From: Bacillus bingmayongensis
GTDB taxonomy: Bacteria; Bacillota; Bacilli; Bacillales; Bacillaceae_G
Assembly (NCBI RefSeq): GCF_000299035.1
Contig: NZ_AKCS01000018.1
Coordinates: 23,265 to 87,264 of the forward strand
Direction of reading: 5' to 3'
DNA length: 64,000 bases
Each line of letters begins with the position of its first letter. Within the stretch, counting starts at the first letter, position 1. Below, piece by piece: positions 8,562 through 16,357 of this stretch. The position numbers were made by a program, and so were the translations under genes. Under the pieces are notes generated by a model that made no database searches, was not told where the DNA came from, and saw only the letters and a program-made list of their open reading frames with translations.

Positions 8562-9152
8562 TTATCGTATTCGATACTTAAAAATACAATAACAAAAATA
8601 TAAAATTGAAAGCACTGAGACATAAACCCATGCCTGATAGGCTACCGGTGTTCCCCATACCCCCATAAAATAAAGAAGAGATGGAAGCGTGAGCGTTACC
8701 CATGATTGTACAAATGCTATTCTCCCAAGATATTGGTTTATATTCTTTTTCTGTACATTTAATACAAAGAATAAATACCAAAGAATAGCCCACATAAACC
8801 AAGTCAGTGCATTAACGATGTCTTGAAATTGAACAAACGACACAACCATATAGAATAATGCAATAATGGCTACCCATAGACAAAACCATCCTAGCCCATT
8901 ACCACTCATTCCTGTAATAAAATTGATACCTACATATAAGTACGTCAAACCAAATAGAAAAGTAGCTGCATATGAATACACAGTCCAGTTACTTTGATCT
9001 GATATCATAATAAGATAAAACGGAATTACAATTTGTAGTACCCCTACAAATAAATTAAAAACACCTGCACTTTTTTCTTCTGCTTTTCCTAATATAACAA
9101 GGCTATTTAAAAATAGTGCTGCACCTGAAAGTAATAATCCAACATAACCCAT
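8562..9152 (-). CDS. AmiS/UreI family transporter (proton-gated urea/amide channel type)
   Basis: 196 residues, almost entirely hydrophobic, with six to seven predicted membrane segments. It has the AmiS/UreI signatures: GLLLSGAALFLNSL at the N-terminus, FGLTYLYVGIN near residue 70 and WVAIIALFYM. Family members pass urea or short-chain amides into the cell. No urease or amidase gene is visible nearby, so the substrate is open. The ATG at 9152 has only a weak upstream ribosome site (AATAGGT), so the start is less certain than for its neighbours. Confidence 0.85.
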   Translation of the reverse strand: MGYVGLLLSGAALFLNSLVILGKAEEKSAGVFNLFVGVLQIVIPFYLIMISDQSNWTVYSYAATFLFGLTYLYVGINFITGMSGNGLGWFCLWVAIIALFYMVVSFVQFQDIVNALTWFMWAILWYLFFVLNVQKKNINQYLGRIAFVQSWVTLTLPSLLYFMGVWGTPVAYQAWVYVSVLSILYFCYCIFKYRIR

Positions 9153-9458
9153 ACCTATTCGTGTGAAAAATTATTCCTTTTCACACCCTATCCTCCCCGC
9201 ATCATAAAATCATACTAGTAGTATTTTTCTTCTTATTTAGAACTGAATACATAAAAATATATATCAACAACGCCTACCTGTATTTTCACAAAAATAATAA
9301 GTCAGACTTCCTACCTCTGAAATTAAAGATATAAAAAAATATTAACTACACAACTCAATGGTTAAAGCGCTTTCAATGAAATGCATCAAGAGCAAATCAA
9401 AAGTAGGATTCCTTGACTATAAACTTACTCTGAGATCGATACAAGTGGATGAAAATAA
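9153..9458. other. Intergenic stretch with one cre-like site
   Basis: No convincing gene. The stretch holds the upstream region of the UreI-type gene. At 9362-9375 TTAAAGCGCTTTCA matches the cre consensus at all but one fixed position (second base). A short rightward open frame starting at 9358 has no ribosome site and is not credible. Nothing else stands out. Confidence 0.5.
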
Positions 9459-9493
9459 AAATGACCTTTTTAACTTTTCTAAAAAGGTCATTT
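9459..9493. terminator. Terminator of galE (bidirectional)
   Basis: AAATGACCTTTTTA (9459-9472) and TAAAAAGGTCATTT (9480-9493) pair perfectly with a 7-base loop, and T-rich tails follow on both strands. It lies 6 bases beyond the galE stop. Confidence 0.85.
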
Positions 9494-9499
9494 TTTATT

Positions 9500-10516
9500 T
9501 TATGCTTCTTGATAGCCATTTTTATTATTCGACTGCCATTTCCATGAATCTGCGCACATTTCTTCAAGCCCATGCTTCGCTTCCCATCCTAATTCTTTCT
9601 TTGCTTTAGAGGCATCCGCAAAACATACCGCTACATCTCCAGGACGGCGCTCTGTAATTTTATATGGAACGGCTTTTCCTGAAACTTTTTCGAAAGCTTC
9701 AACCATTTCTAATACACTATAACCAGTACCTGTACCAAGATTATACGCGTCTACTCCTGTTGTATCTAATACTTTTTCAAGAGCCTTCACGTGACCATTT
9801 GCAAGGTCAACAACATGGATATAATCGCGGACACCTGTACCATCTTTTGTTGGATAGTCATTTCCAAACACACTTAATTCCTTAAGCTTCCCAACTGCTA
9901 CTTGTGTTACATATGGCATTAAGTTATTTGGAATTCCATTTGGATCTTCTCCGATACGTCCACTTTCATGTGCACCAAATGGGTTGAAGTAACGAAGTAA
10001 CGCAATGCTCCATTCAGAATCAGCTACAGCTACATCACGCATAATTTGTTCGATCATCAATTTTGTTTGACCGTACGGATTTGTTGCACTTAAAGGAAAT
10101 TCTTCCGTAATTGGTGATGTTTCAGGAATACCATACACTGTTGCAGATGAACTGAAGATCATTTTCTTCACATTGTGCTTCTGCATCACATCACATAACA
10201 CTAATGTACTTGTAATGTTGTTATGATAATAAGTAAGCGGAATTGCTACTGATTCCCCCACTGCTTTTAAACCAGCAAAATGAATTACCGCTTCAATTAT
10301 ATTTTCTTCAAAAATCGTATCAATTGCCTCATGATTTAAAAGGTCTTCTTTATAAAATTTGAATTGCTTTCCTGTTATTTCTTTTACTCGATTTAACGAT
10401 TCTACTGAGCTATTAGAAAGGTTATCAACTACTATGATTTCATAACCATTATTTAATAATTCCACGCATGTATGACTACCAATATATCCTGCTCCACCTG
10501 TTACAAGTATCGCCAT
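9500..10516 (-). CDS. galE: UDP-glucose 4-epimerase
   Basis: 338 residues, standard GalE length. The NAD-binding GGAGYIGSH lies at residues 7-15, catalytic Ser in FSSSATVYG and the Tyr/Lys pair in [21 protein letters not shown] and a C-terminal [11 protein letters not shown] segment are typical. It interconverts UDP-glucose and UDP-galactose (possibly also the N-acetyl forms) for galactose use and envelope glycans. The ATG at 10516 follows GGAGG at 9 bases. No other Leloir-pathway or glycan genes adjoin it, so here it is monocistronic. Confidence 0.95.
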   Translation of the reverse strand: MAILVTGGAGYIGSHTCVELLNNGYEIIVVDNLSNSSVESLNRVKEITGKQFKFYKEDLLNHEAIDTIFEENIIEAVIHFAGLKAVGESVAIPLTYYHNNITSTLVLCDVMQKHNVKKMIFSSSATVYGIPETSPITEEFPLSATNPYGQTKLMIEQIMRDVAVADSEWSIALLRYFNPFGAHESGRIGEDPNGIPNNLMPYVTQVAVGKLKELSVFGNDYPTKDGTGVRDYIHVVDLANGHVKALEKVLDTTGVDAYNLGTGTGYSVLEMVEAFEKVSGKAVPYKITERRPGDVAVCFADASKAKKELGWEAKHGLEEMCADSWKWQSNNKNGYQEA

Positions 10517-10649
10517 AGTTATAGTCCTCCATATTTTATTTCATTCATTATAAACTTTTAAAATTATACCACATATTCGCTACTATATGTTTATTCATCA
10601 TATACTTCATTTTACATTTCATCCCATATATAAATGTTACAATAGTCGC

Positions 10650-10758
10650 TTTATCCCGCATGAACGGGCAGTAAAGTCTCCATCTCAAGATTCAGAGAGA
10701 AGCGAAGAAGATAAGTGGAGGATGAAGAAAACCTTCACTGAGGGAAGTTTCACTTTAT
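10650..10758. repeat. bcr1-like B. cereus-group dispersed repeat
   Basis: About 109 bp bounded on both sides by TTTAT (10650-10654 and 10754-10758). It begins with a small hairpin (CCCG...CGGG, 10655-10668) and carries a purine-rich stretch ending in AAGTGGAGGATG. The text and the TTTAT flanks match my memory of the bcr1 element, a non-coding mobile repeat restricted to the B. cereus group. Bcr1 is usually somewhat longer, so this copy may be shortened or a related variant. No frame of note lies inside. Confidence 0.6.
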
Positions 10759-10772
10759 CCTAAATAATGAAA

Positions 10773-10798
10773 AGCCACATAACTTCCGCTATGTAGCT
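10773..10798 (-). terminator. Terminator of the hemolysin III gene
   Basis: AGCCACATA (10773-10781) pairs with TATGTAGCT (10790-10798) with one mismatch; TTTTCATT follows on the minus strand. Confidence 0.7.
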
Positions 10799-10819
10799 CT
10801 GCCATATAGTTTATTTACG

Positions 10820-11467
10820 CTAAATTACATAAAAATATATACATAAAAAGTGTGCAAGACTACCTAATAATACAAAAATATGAAAAATTTCATGATGTCC
10901 CATATATTTAAATTCTAACCATTTTGGTTTTGCACCATAAATAAATCCACCAATCGTATAAAAAATACCACCAAGTACTAAAAACAAAATACCTTCCATA
11001 CTTAGATTTTCTGATAGTGGTGCAAAGAATAAAACAATTAGCCATCCCATCATAAGATAAATTGCTGTTGATAGCCATCTCGGACAGTTAAACCAAAACA
11101 TCTTAAAAACAATGCCACATATAGCTGTTGCATAAACTAGCACAAACAATAGCAAACCATTTGCAGCCTGTAATGTAATTAAGCAAAAAGGTGCATATGT
11201 GCCTGCAATTAAAATGAAAATCATAGAATGATCCAGTTTTCTAAAGAAATAAATAACACGTTCACTTGCTACAACACTGTGATACATGGCTGAAGCTGTA
11301 TAAAGAATCATCATCCCTACTCCAAATAAAATAACTGCTGAAATTGTAGAAACAGATGGCATTTTTACAGAAACCTTCACAAGCATAGCTAAAAGTGCAA
11401 CGAATGATAACACGGCGCCTCCTAGATGGGTAAACGCATTAACTGGTTCTCTCACATAAGCATTCAC
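10820..11467 (-). CDS. Hemolysin III family (PAQR-type) membrane protein
   Basis: 215 residues, seven predicted membrane segments. It has the family's metal-site motifs: EPVNAFTHLGG near residue 10, SAMYHSV near 63, DHSMIFILIAGTYAPF near 83 and the C-terminal GHHEIFHIFVLLGSLAHF. The conserved Ser, Asp and His residues bind zinc in the related adiponectin receptors. Some members lyse red cells when overproduced; the physiological role in bacteria is unclear. It starts at GTG (11467) 8 bases after AAGGAG, and the upstream region is filled by a 43-bp inverted repeat. It is divergent from a DUF1836 gene. Confidence 0.9.
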   Translation of the reverse strand: MNAYVREPVNAFTHLGGAVLSFVALLAMLVKVSVKMPSVSTISAVILFGVGMMILYTASAMYHSVVASERVIYFFRKLDHSMIFILIAGTYAPFCLITLQAANGLLLFVLVYATAICGIVFKMFWFNCPRWLSTAIYLMMGWLIVLFFAPLSENLSMEGILFLVLGGIFYTIGGFIYGAKPKWLEFKYMGHHEIFHIFVLLGSLAHFLCIYFYVI

Positions 11468-11480
11468 ATTAACAACTCCT

Positions 11481-11523
11481 TATATAATTACATGTAGTTT
11501 CGATAACTACATGTAATTATATA
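11481..11523. promoter_or_regulatory. 43-bp inverted repeat between hemolysin III and DUF1836 genes
   Basis: Perfect 19-base arms (11481-11499 and 11505-11523), each containing TACATGTAGTT or its complement, surround TCGAT. The left arm touches the hemolysin III ribosome site. TATAAT can be read on both strands inside the arms, so the repeat probably overlaps the divergent promoters and serves as an operator. A hairpin in the 5' leader is an alternative. Confidence 0.65.
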
Positions 11524-11621
11524 CACAATTCATCTAAGGGTCAACATTTACATTTTATTTGTTTCGTAATACCATATTTAAAGATAAAGTGTACATTATT
11601 CCTACAAAGGTGAGGGTTTAT

Positions 11622-12182
11622 ATGGAAAACATAAAGAACTTACTCGAAACATTACATTTAGAAAAAAATATTAAGCTTGAAGATATCCCTAATGTGGATT
11701 TATACGTAGATCAAGTGGTTCAACTATTTGAAAATAACTACGGCGATACAACACGAACAAAAGATGAAAAAGTACTTACAAAAACAATGATCAATAACTA
11801 CGCAAAAGGAAAATTATTCATCCCTATAAAGAATAAGAAATACTCAAAAGAGCATATGATTTTAATTAGTTTAATTTATCAATTAAAAGGTGCTCTCTCA
11901 ATTAATGATATTAAAAGTTCTTTGGCAAATCTCAATGAGAGACTAATAAACGAGGATACTTTTGAATTGGACAGCCTCTACAAAGATTATCTTGAACTTA
12001 CAGAAACCAATGTTGAGAACTTTAAAAAGGATGTAGATCATCGGGTGGCTGAGGTAAAAGCTGCTGCTTCATTTGAGGATAAAGAGTTAGAAAAATTCTT
12101 ATTGCTAACTTCATTTGTAACAATGAGCAATATGTATAGACGTTTAGCAGAGAAATTAGTTGATGATTTGAAAGAATCTTAA
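11622..12182 (+). CDS. DUF1836 domain protein (possible regulator)
   Basis: 186 residues, soluble. The DUF1836 region spans about residues 10-115, with TRTKDEKVLTKTMINNYAKG and FIPIKNKKYSKEHMILISL. This family is thought to hold a winged or MerR-like helix-turn-helix, but I infer that from the family only. The ATG at 11622 follows AAGGTGAGG at suitable spacing; the frame stays open upstream to 11559 without a ribosome site. It is divergent from the hemolysin III gene across the 43-bp inverted repeat, which makes it a candidate for the factor that binds there. A terminator follows. Confidence 0.8.
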   Translation: MENIKNLLETLHLEKNIKLEDIPNVDLYVDQVVQLFENNYGDTTRTKDEKVLTKTMINNYAKGKLFIPIKNKKYSKEHMILISLIYQLKGALSINDIKSSLANLNERLINEDTFELDSLYKDYLELTETNVENFKKDVDHRVAEVKAAASFEDKELEKFLLLTSFVTMSNMYRRLAEKLVDDLKES

Positions 12183-12190
12183 CCATGAAG

Positions 12191-12216
12191 AAAAGCCACC
12201 TTTCTAGGTGGCTTTT
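12191..12216. terminator. Bidirectional terminator between DUF1836 and crp-type genes
   Basis: AAAAGCCACCT (12191-12201), a TTCT loop and AGGTGGCTTTT (12206-12216) form a perfect 11-bp stem between convergent genes. Confidence 0.92.
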
Positions 12217-12218
12217 AC

Positions 12219-12929
12219 TTATTTTTGTTTTTCATCACTTTCTAACGCCCTCATTAATTTCACCAAATGAATGTGTATTGGTTTACGTACGCCTATTTTA
12301 CGGATAATACCATCTTTAGTTAAATCACTTAATAAACCTGTTACCGTTTCGCGAATACTTCCCATCATATTTGCCAATTCTTGATGTGTAATAGAAATTT
12401 CAAGTTGTCTCCAATCTTCAGCAGATTCTACTTCTACTCCAAATTTCTGCGATAATTTATATAATAAAAAGAGCAATCGTTTTCTGGCACTGCCATACGC
12501 CATATGTTCTAAAAGCTCTTCCATTTCCTTCAGACGATTGGATATTACTTCTATAAACTTTAAAGCGATATCTGGCCTGTCGCGTATGATTTTTTCAAAT
12601 TGTACTTTATCCATTTTACAGATATGCGAATCTTCCCATGTTTCTGCGTATACACCTTCAGATCCCATTGTAAATACTCCCACTGCGCCAAATACATGCC
12701 CCATACCTAATATATCGATCGTAAGCTCTTTTCCATCTTCAGATAATTTATATAAGCGAACTTTACCTGATTTAATCAAATATAAAAATTTTTGTTCCAT
12801 ATGTGGAGATGTAATAATCGTTCCCCTTTTCATCACATCAATCGGGGTATCCGGCTCAATATTCTTTAATTCTTCTAGTTCTAATTCATGAAATAACTGT
12901 ATCCTTGATAAATATTTTATTTTATCCAT
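12219..12929 (-). CDS. Crp/Fnr family transcriptional regulator
   Basis: 236 residues. The N-terminal cyclic-nucleotide-binding-like barrel spans about residues 15-120 (KSGKVRLYKLSEDGKELTID, GHVFGAVGVF). A dimer helix is followed by a C-terminal winged helix (ISITHQELANMMGSIRETVT) near residue 175. I see no FNR-type N-terminal cysteine cluster, so it is not an iron-sulfur Fnr. The ligand is unknown. The ATG at 12929 follows GAGAGGAA. It is divergent from a DoxX gene, with a 16-bp perfect palindrome 15 bases upstream of its start, suggesting autoregulation and control of the neighbour. Confidence 0.9.
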   Translation of the reverse strand: MDKIKYLSRIQLFHELELEELKNIEPDTPIDVMKRGTIITSPHMEQKFLYLIKSGKVRLYKLSEDGKELTIDILGMGHVFGAVGVFTMGSEGVYAETWEDSHICKMDKVQFEKIIRDRPDIALKFIEVISNRLKEMEELLEHMAYGSARKRLLFLLYKLSQKFGVEVESAEDWRQLEISITHQELANMMGSIRETVTGLLSDLTKDGIIRKIGVRKPIHIHLVKLMRALESDEKQK

Positions 12930-12943
12930 GAAATTCCTCTCCT

Positions 12944-12959
12944 TGTAGTCTAGACTACA
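12944..12959. promoter_or_regulatory. Palindromic operator TGTAGTCTAGACTACA
   Basis: A perfect 16-bp palindrome between the divergent Crp/Fnr and DoxX genes, about 15 bases upstream of the regulator's ATG and 75 upstream of doxX. Crp/Fnr sites are often of the form TGTGA-N6-TCACA; this one differs, so a different regulator is possible. Confidence 0.55.
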
Positions 12960-13034
12960 TATTTTCCGGATGAAGCATACTACACTCTTATGTAAGAATC
13001 ATTTATTCTATTATCTTATCAAGGAGGACATCGT

Positions 13035-13388
13035 ATGGATATTGTTATTATTATCATTCAGATTGTTTTAGCATGTATGTTTTTATTATCATTCTCCCTA
13101 AAAGTTTCACGTGCAAAATCAATGGTTCATCATTGGAATGAGTACCGTTATCCTAAGTGGTTGATGAATGTTATTGCTTTATTAGAGCTAACTAGTGTTA
13201 TTGGGGTAATTATAGGGTTTTGGCATCTAAACTTCTTAAAATATTCGGCTATTCTTATTATTTTTCTTATGTTAGGGGCGTTACATGCTCATTTCTTTCG
13301 CGCAAAACATAAAACAGTTATGACACTTAATGCGTTTCTTATGCTTATTCTTTCTGTTGTCGTTCTATTGTTTTCACAGAATATGTAG
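13035..13388 (+). CDS. DoxX family membrane protein
   Basis: 117 residues with four predicted membrane helices. LSFSLKVSRAKSMVHHW and YRYPKWLMNVIALLELTSVIG match small DoxX-like proteins. Members have been linked to thiol and redox stress, but no clear biochemical role is established. The ATG at 13035 follows AAGGAGG at 8 bases. It is divergent from a Crp/Fnr regulator across a palindrome, so it is probably that regulator's target. A long terminator follows. Confidence 0.8.
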   Translation: MDIVIIIIQIVLACMFLLSFSLKVSRAKSMVHHWNEYRYPKWLMNVIALLELTSVIGVIIGFWHLNFLKYSAILIIFLMLGALHAHFFRAKHKTVMTLNAFLMLILSVVVLLFSQNM

Positions 13389-13404
13389 GTAAAATCCCCA
13401 AAAT

Positions 13405-13452
13405 AAAAGGAAAAAGTACAGCTTACACCAAAAGAATGTACTTTTTCCTTTT
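13405..13452. terminator. Bidirectional terminator, 16-bp stem
   Basis: A perfect 16-bp stem (13405-13420 with 13437-13452), GGAAAAAGTAC paired with GTACTTTTTCC at its core, lies between the convergent doxX and sigma-partner genes and touches the latter's stop codon. Confidence 0.88.
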
Positions 13453-14066
13453 TAATGGTCTCTTTTCGAATTAATCTCCTTATCAAAATACTTAGCTATA
13501 CTATCCCTATCTGAGCTATTAATAACCATATTAATTCTTCCTTGCAAATATCCATAAAACATCCAATTTGAACATTCTCTTAACTGATTATACTTATCCC
13601 TTTTAGCTTTAAAACATAATACCGCATGGCTCTTTTTTATTTTATAATAATATTTAAAGATATCATCATAATCAATAATATACGCCCTTTGAACTTGATA
13701 AAGTTCCTTTACTTCATAGATCATAACTTTATGTCTTGTTCCAAAAACAACAAATCGATTTCCTACATCCATAAGCGCTAATGGCATTACAGCATAGTCC
13801 GCTGAACACATAAGCGTGCTCAAATAGTAGCCACCTGTAGCTCGTGCTTGAAATTGTAATTCGATAAATTCCTTTTTTTCTAATTCATTATTTGCTTTTT
13901 CTTCTATCTCTTTAAAATTTTCTCTAGCAATTCGTTTTCTAATATCTTGTTTCTTATTCTCTAAACTTCCAATAAGGCGCTCCCCTATTGCTTCAAATTG
14001 GAGTATTTCTTGTTCATCCCACTGCTCAAAAGCAATTTGATCGATACTGTAGTTTTCACAATTCAT
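13452..14066 (-). CDS. Unknown protein coupled to ECF sigma factor (possible anti-sigma or target)
   Basis: 204 residues, soluble, with no membrane segment, signal peptide or zinc-binding HxxxCxxC of the usual anti-sigma factors. The N-terminal half is charged and likely helical (residues 15-75). The C-terminal half is richer in beta-type sequence (GNRFVVFGTRHKVMIYEV, KSHAVLCFKAKRDKY), which could be a PH-like fold, but I do not recognise it. The ATG at 14066 follows GGAGGGG and overlaps the sigma gene end by 11 bases, so translation is coupled and the two should work together. Function unknown. Confidence 0.7.
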   Translation of the reverse strand: MNCENYSIDQIAFEQWDEQEILQFEAIGERLIGSLENKKQDIRKRIARENFKEIEEKANNELEKKEFIELQFQARATGGYYLSTLMCSADYAVMPLALMDVGNRFVVFGTRHKVMIYEVKELYQVQRAYIIDYDDIFKYYYKIKKSHAVLCFKAKRDKYNQLRECSNWMFYGYLQGRINMVINSSDRDSIAKYFDKEINSKRDH

Positions 14067-14607
14067 AATACCCCTCCATTACTCTTTTTAATTTTTGCTT
14101 TCCCCTTGATAATCTTGTATACACTGCACTTGTACTCATATGTAACCCTTTTGAAATGTCTCCTATACTCTCATCCACAATATACCTTCGATAAAAGATA
14201 CTATGATCTACATCATCTAACTGATTAATCGCTTGCAAAACAAACTCTTTTTCCTCTTCTTTAAGCAATACTTTTTCTACATCTTCATCATCTTGTAAAA
14301 TCAGTTGCTCTATTGTTTGTTCAATACGCTTTCGCTTAAGTTTCCTTTTATAATCCAGTGCTTTAAACTTCGCAATAGAAATAATCCAGTTCTTAAGCTG
14401 TCCTTTTTCAATTCGAAAATTGTCTATTTTATACCAAAGTATAAGAAGAACATCGTTATAGCACTCTTCAATTTCTGCTCTTTCATGATGCTCTCCTAAT
14501 ACACTTCCAATTACTCCATAAATCAACTTACTATATTGAAGAATCAATTCATCCAATGCTTCCGTATTTTGTTTTTTTATTTCATCTATTAATTCCCTAT
14601 CATTCAT
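14056..14607 (-). CDS. RNA polymerase sigma factor, ECF type
   Basis: 183 residues with only regions 2 and 4, as in ECF sigma factors. Region 2 covers about residues 10-90 (QYSKLIYGVIGSVLG, IEECYNDVLLILWYKIDNF, NWIISIAKFKALDYKRK). Region 4 covers about 125-180 (FYRRYIVDESIGDISKGL, STSAVYTRLSRGKQKLKRV), with the helix-turn-helix. It should direct transcription of a small stress or envelope regulon. The ATG at 14607 follows GAAGGAGGT. It forms a two-gene operon with the overlapping unknown protein. I did not find an obvious auto-regulated promoter by eye. Confidence 0.9.
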   Translation of the reverse strand: MNDRELIDEIKKQNTEALDELILQYSKLIYGVIGSVLGEHHERAEIEECYNDVLLILWYKIDNFRIEKGQLKNWIISIAKFKALDYKRKLKRKRIEQTIEQLILQDDEDVEKVLLKEEEKEFVLQAINQLDDVDHSIFYRRYIVDESIGDISKGLHMSTSAVYTRLSRGKQKLKRVMEGYYEL

Positions 14608-14681
14608 ATCTGTACCTCCTTCACTTATATATACGAATATAACAAATATAATCTTACATGATTTCCTTATTTTTCAATAAA

Positions 14682-14711
14682 AAACGATCCACCCGTTAGA
14701 GTGGATCGTTT
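14682..14711 (-). terminator. Terminator of dbpA
   Basis: AAACGATCCAC (14682-14692) pairs with GTGGATCGTTT (14701-14711); a T-rich tail follows on the minus strand. Confidence 0.88.
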
Positions 14712-14714
14712 CTT

Positions 14715-16160
14715 TTACTTAATCGCCTCATGAACCTTTAACTGTTTACCTTTTATCGTCGTGTTTTTCATTACTTTTAAAACAAGTGGGCCTTTCCCGT
14801 TTAATATATCAACATAAGAAACATTATCTTGTATCGTAATAATACCTATATCATCCGCTGTGACACCTGGGATTTTGGCAATTGTACCAACGAAATCTAC
14901 TGCTCGGATTTTCTTTTTCTTTCCACCGTTAAAGTACAACTTCATAATATCTTTATTTATCCCTGCGCTTTTCTCTTTTTTCATAATTGGTTTAGCATAT
15001 ATTTTATCTTCAAAGGCTGCTGTTTTCTTTGCAACATCCTCTTTTGATGGATTATCCATTTGTGAAATTTCAAAACCAATATATTCTTCAATTTCGGTCA
15101 AGAATCTATCTTCATACGGCGTTACAAATGTAATTGCTTTTCCGCTATTACCAGCACGCCCCGTTCTTCCTGTCCGGTGTACATAGCTTTCTTTTTCTAA
15201 TGGAATATCATAATTAATAACGTGGGTAATATTTTCAATATCAATTCCTCGCGCTGCTACATCTGTCGCGACTAAATAACGGAACTTCCCTCTTTTAAAG
15301 TCATTCATTACCGCAAAGCGGTCTTCTTGTACCATACCGCCATGAAGTTTATCACAAGGGTAACCAGAACGTTTTAACTGCCTAAATATATGGTCTACAT
15401 TTTCTTGCGTACGACAGAAAATAATACAACTATCCGGATTTTCAACAGTTGTTATATCTTTTAAAAGTGAAAACTTCTCTTCCTCTCTCACATTCAAAAG
15501 ACTATGTTCAATTTTATCTGTCGTAATTCCAGACGCCTTTATCTCAATATTGACTGGCGATTTCATATAGGTACGAGATAAATTCTCAACGTCCTCTGGT
15601 AATGTCGCAGAAAATAGCATTGTCATTCGGTTTGTAGGTAATTCATCAATGATTGCTTCTACTTGATCGATGAATCCCATATTTAACATCTCATCTGCCT
15701 CATCAATCACCAAATATTTCAGACGCTCTAAAGAAAAAGTTCCTTTTTCAATATGATCTAACACACGCCCAGGGGTTCCGACAACAATATGTGTTTTTTG
15801 CTTTAATTCTAATTTTTGTCGTGCAAACGGTGATTTTCCGTAAATGGCTATTGCCTTAATCCGTTTAAATCTTCCTATATTCGTGATATCCTCTTTCACT
15901 TGCGCAGCAAGTTCCCTCGTTGGTGTAAGTATTAATGCTTGCGGCTTATTTTCTTCCCATTTGACCATTTCACAAAGCGGGATACCAAATGAGGCCGTTT
16001 TCCCGCTTCCAGTTTGTGATTTCACGACAAGATCTTTTTTTTCTAATGCAACTGGAATTATTTTTCCTTGCACTTCTGTTGGCTGCTCATATTTTAAACC
16101 AGTAAGTGCTCTTACAATTTCCTTACTCAATGCATATTCTTTAAAACTTTTTCCGCTCAT
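14715..16160 (-). CDS. dbpA: ATP-dependent RNA helicase DbpA (DEAD-box)
   Basis: 481 residues. Helicase motifs run in order: Q motif (QPTEVQ), Walker A SQTGSGKT near residue 50, [21 protein letters not shown], the RG-D motif and [10 protein letters not shown] near residue 330. The last about 75 residues form a DbpA RNA-binding domain ([19 protein letters not shown]). That domain directs B. subtilis YxiN and E. coli DbpA to hairpin 92 of 23S rRNA, so the role is large-subunit assembly. The ATG at 16160 follows GAGG. Monocistronic, with its own terminator and an A+T-rich upstream region of 140 bases. Confidence 0.94.
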   Translation of the reverse strand: MSGKSFKEYALSKEIVRALTGLKYEQPTEVQGKIIPVALEKKDLVVKSQTGSGKTASFGIPLCEMVKWEENKPQALILTPTRELAAQVKEDITNIGRFKRIKAIAIYGKSPFARQKLELKQKTHIVVGTPGRVLDHIEKGTFSLERLKYLVIDEADEMLNMGFIDQVEAIIDELPTNRMTMLFSATLPEDVENLSRTYMKSPVNIEIKASGITTDKIEHSLLNVREEEKFSLLKDITTVENPDSCIIFCRTQENVDHIFRQLKRSGYPCDKLHGGMVQEDRFAVMNDFKRGKFRYLVATDVAARGIDIENITHVINYDIPLEKESYVHRTGRTGRAGNSGKAITFVTPYEDRFLTEIEEYIGFEISQMDNPSKEDVAKKTAAFEDKIYAKPIMKKEKSAGINKDIMKLYFNGGKKKKIRAVDFVGTIAKIPGVTADDIGIITIQDNVSYVDILNGKGPLVLKVMKNTTIKGKQLKVHEAIK

Positions 16161-16303
16161 ATGCTAACCTCATTTTGTTATGTATTTTAATTTGTTCATT
16201 ATTTGACTATAATCTAAATATTATATTTGTCATTCCCTACACTTCATTATACTGAAATTATTTCCCTAATAGAAAATTATGTTCATCATTTAATAAGAAA
16301 ACA

Positions 16304-16333
16304 AAAAGCAGACTTAGAATAAAGTCCGCTTTT
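16304..16333 (-). terminator. Terminator of dctA
   Basis: A stem with one A/C mismatch, AAAAGCAGACTT (16304-16315) and AAGTCCGCTTTT (16322-16333), precedes a T-rich minus-strand tail. Confidence 0.75.
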
Positions 16334-16357
16334 CTATTTCTTATGTTCTACACGTAT

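Noticed and set aside
11481-11523. Reading the 43-bp repeat as a HlyIIR operator
   Set aside because: The size is similar, but this is hemolysin III, no TetR-type hlyIIR gene is present, and I cannot confirm sequence identity with the hlyII operator.
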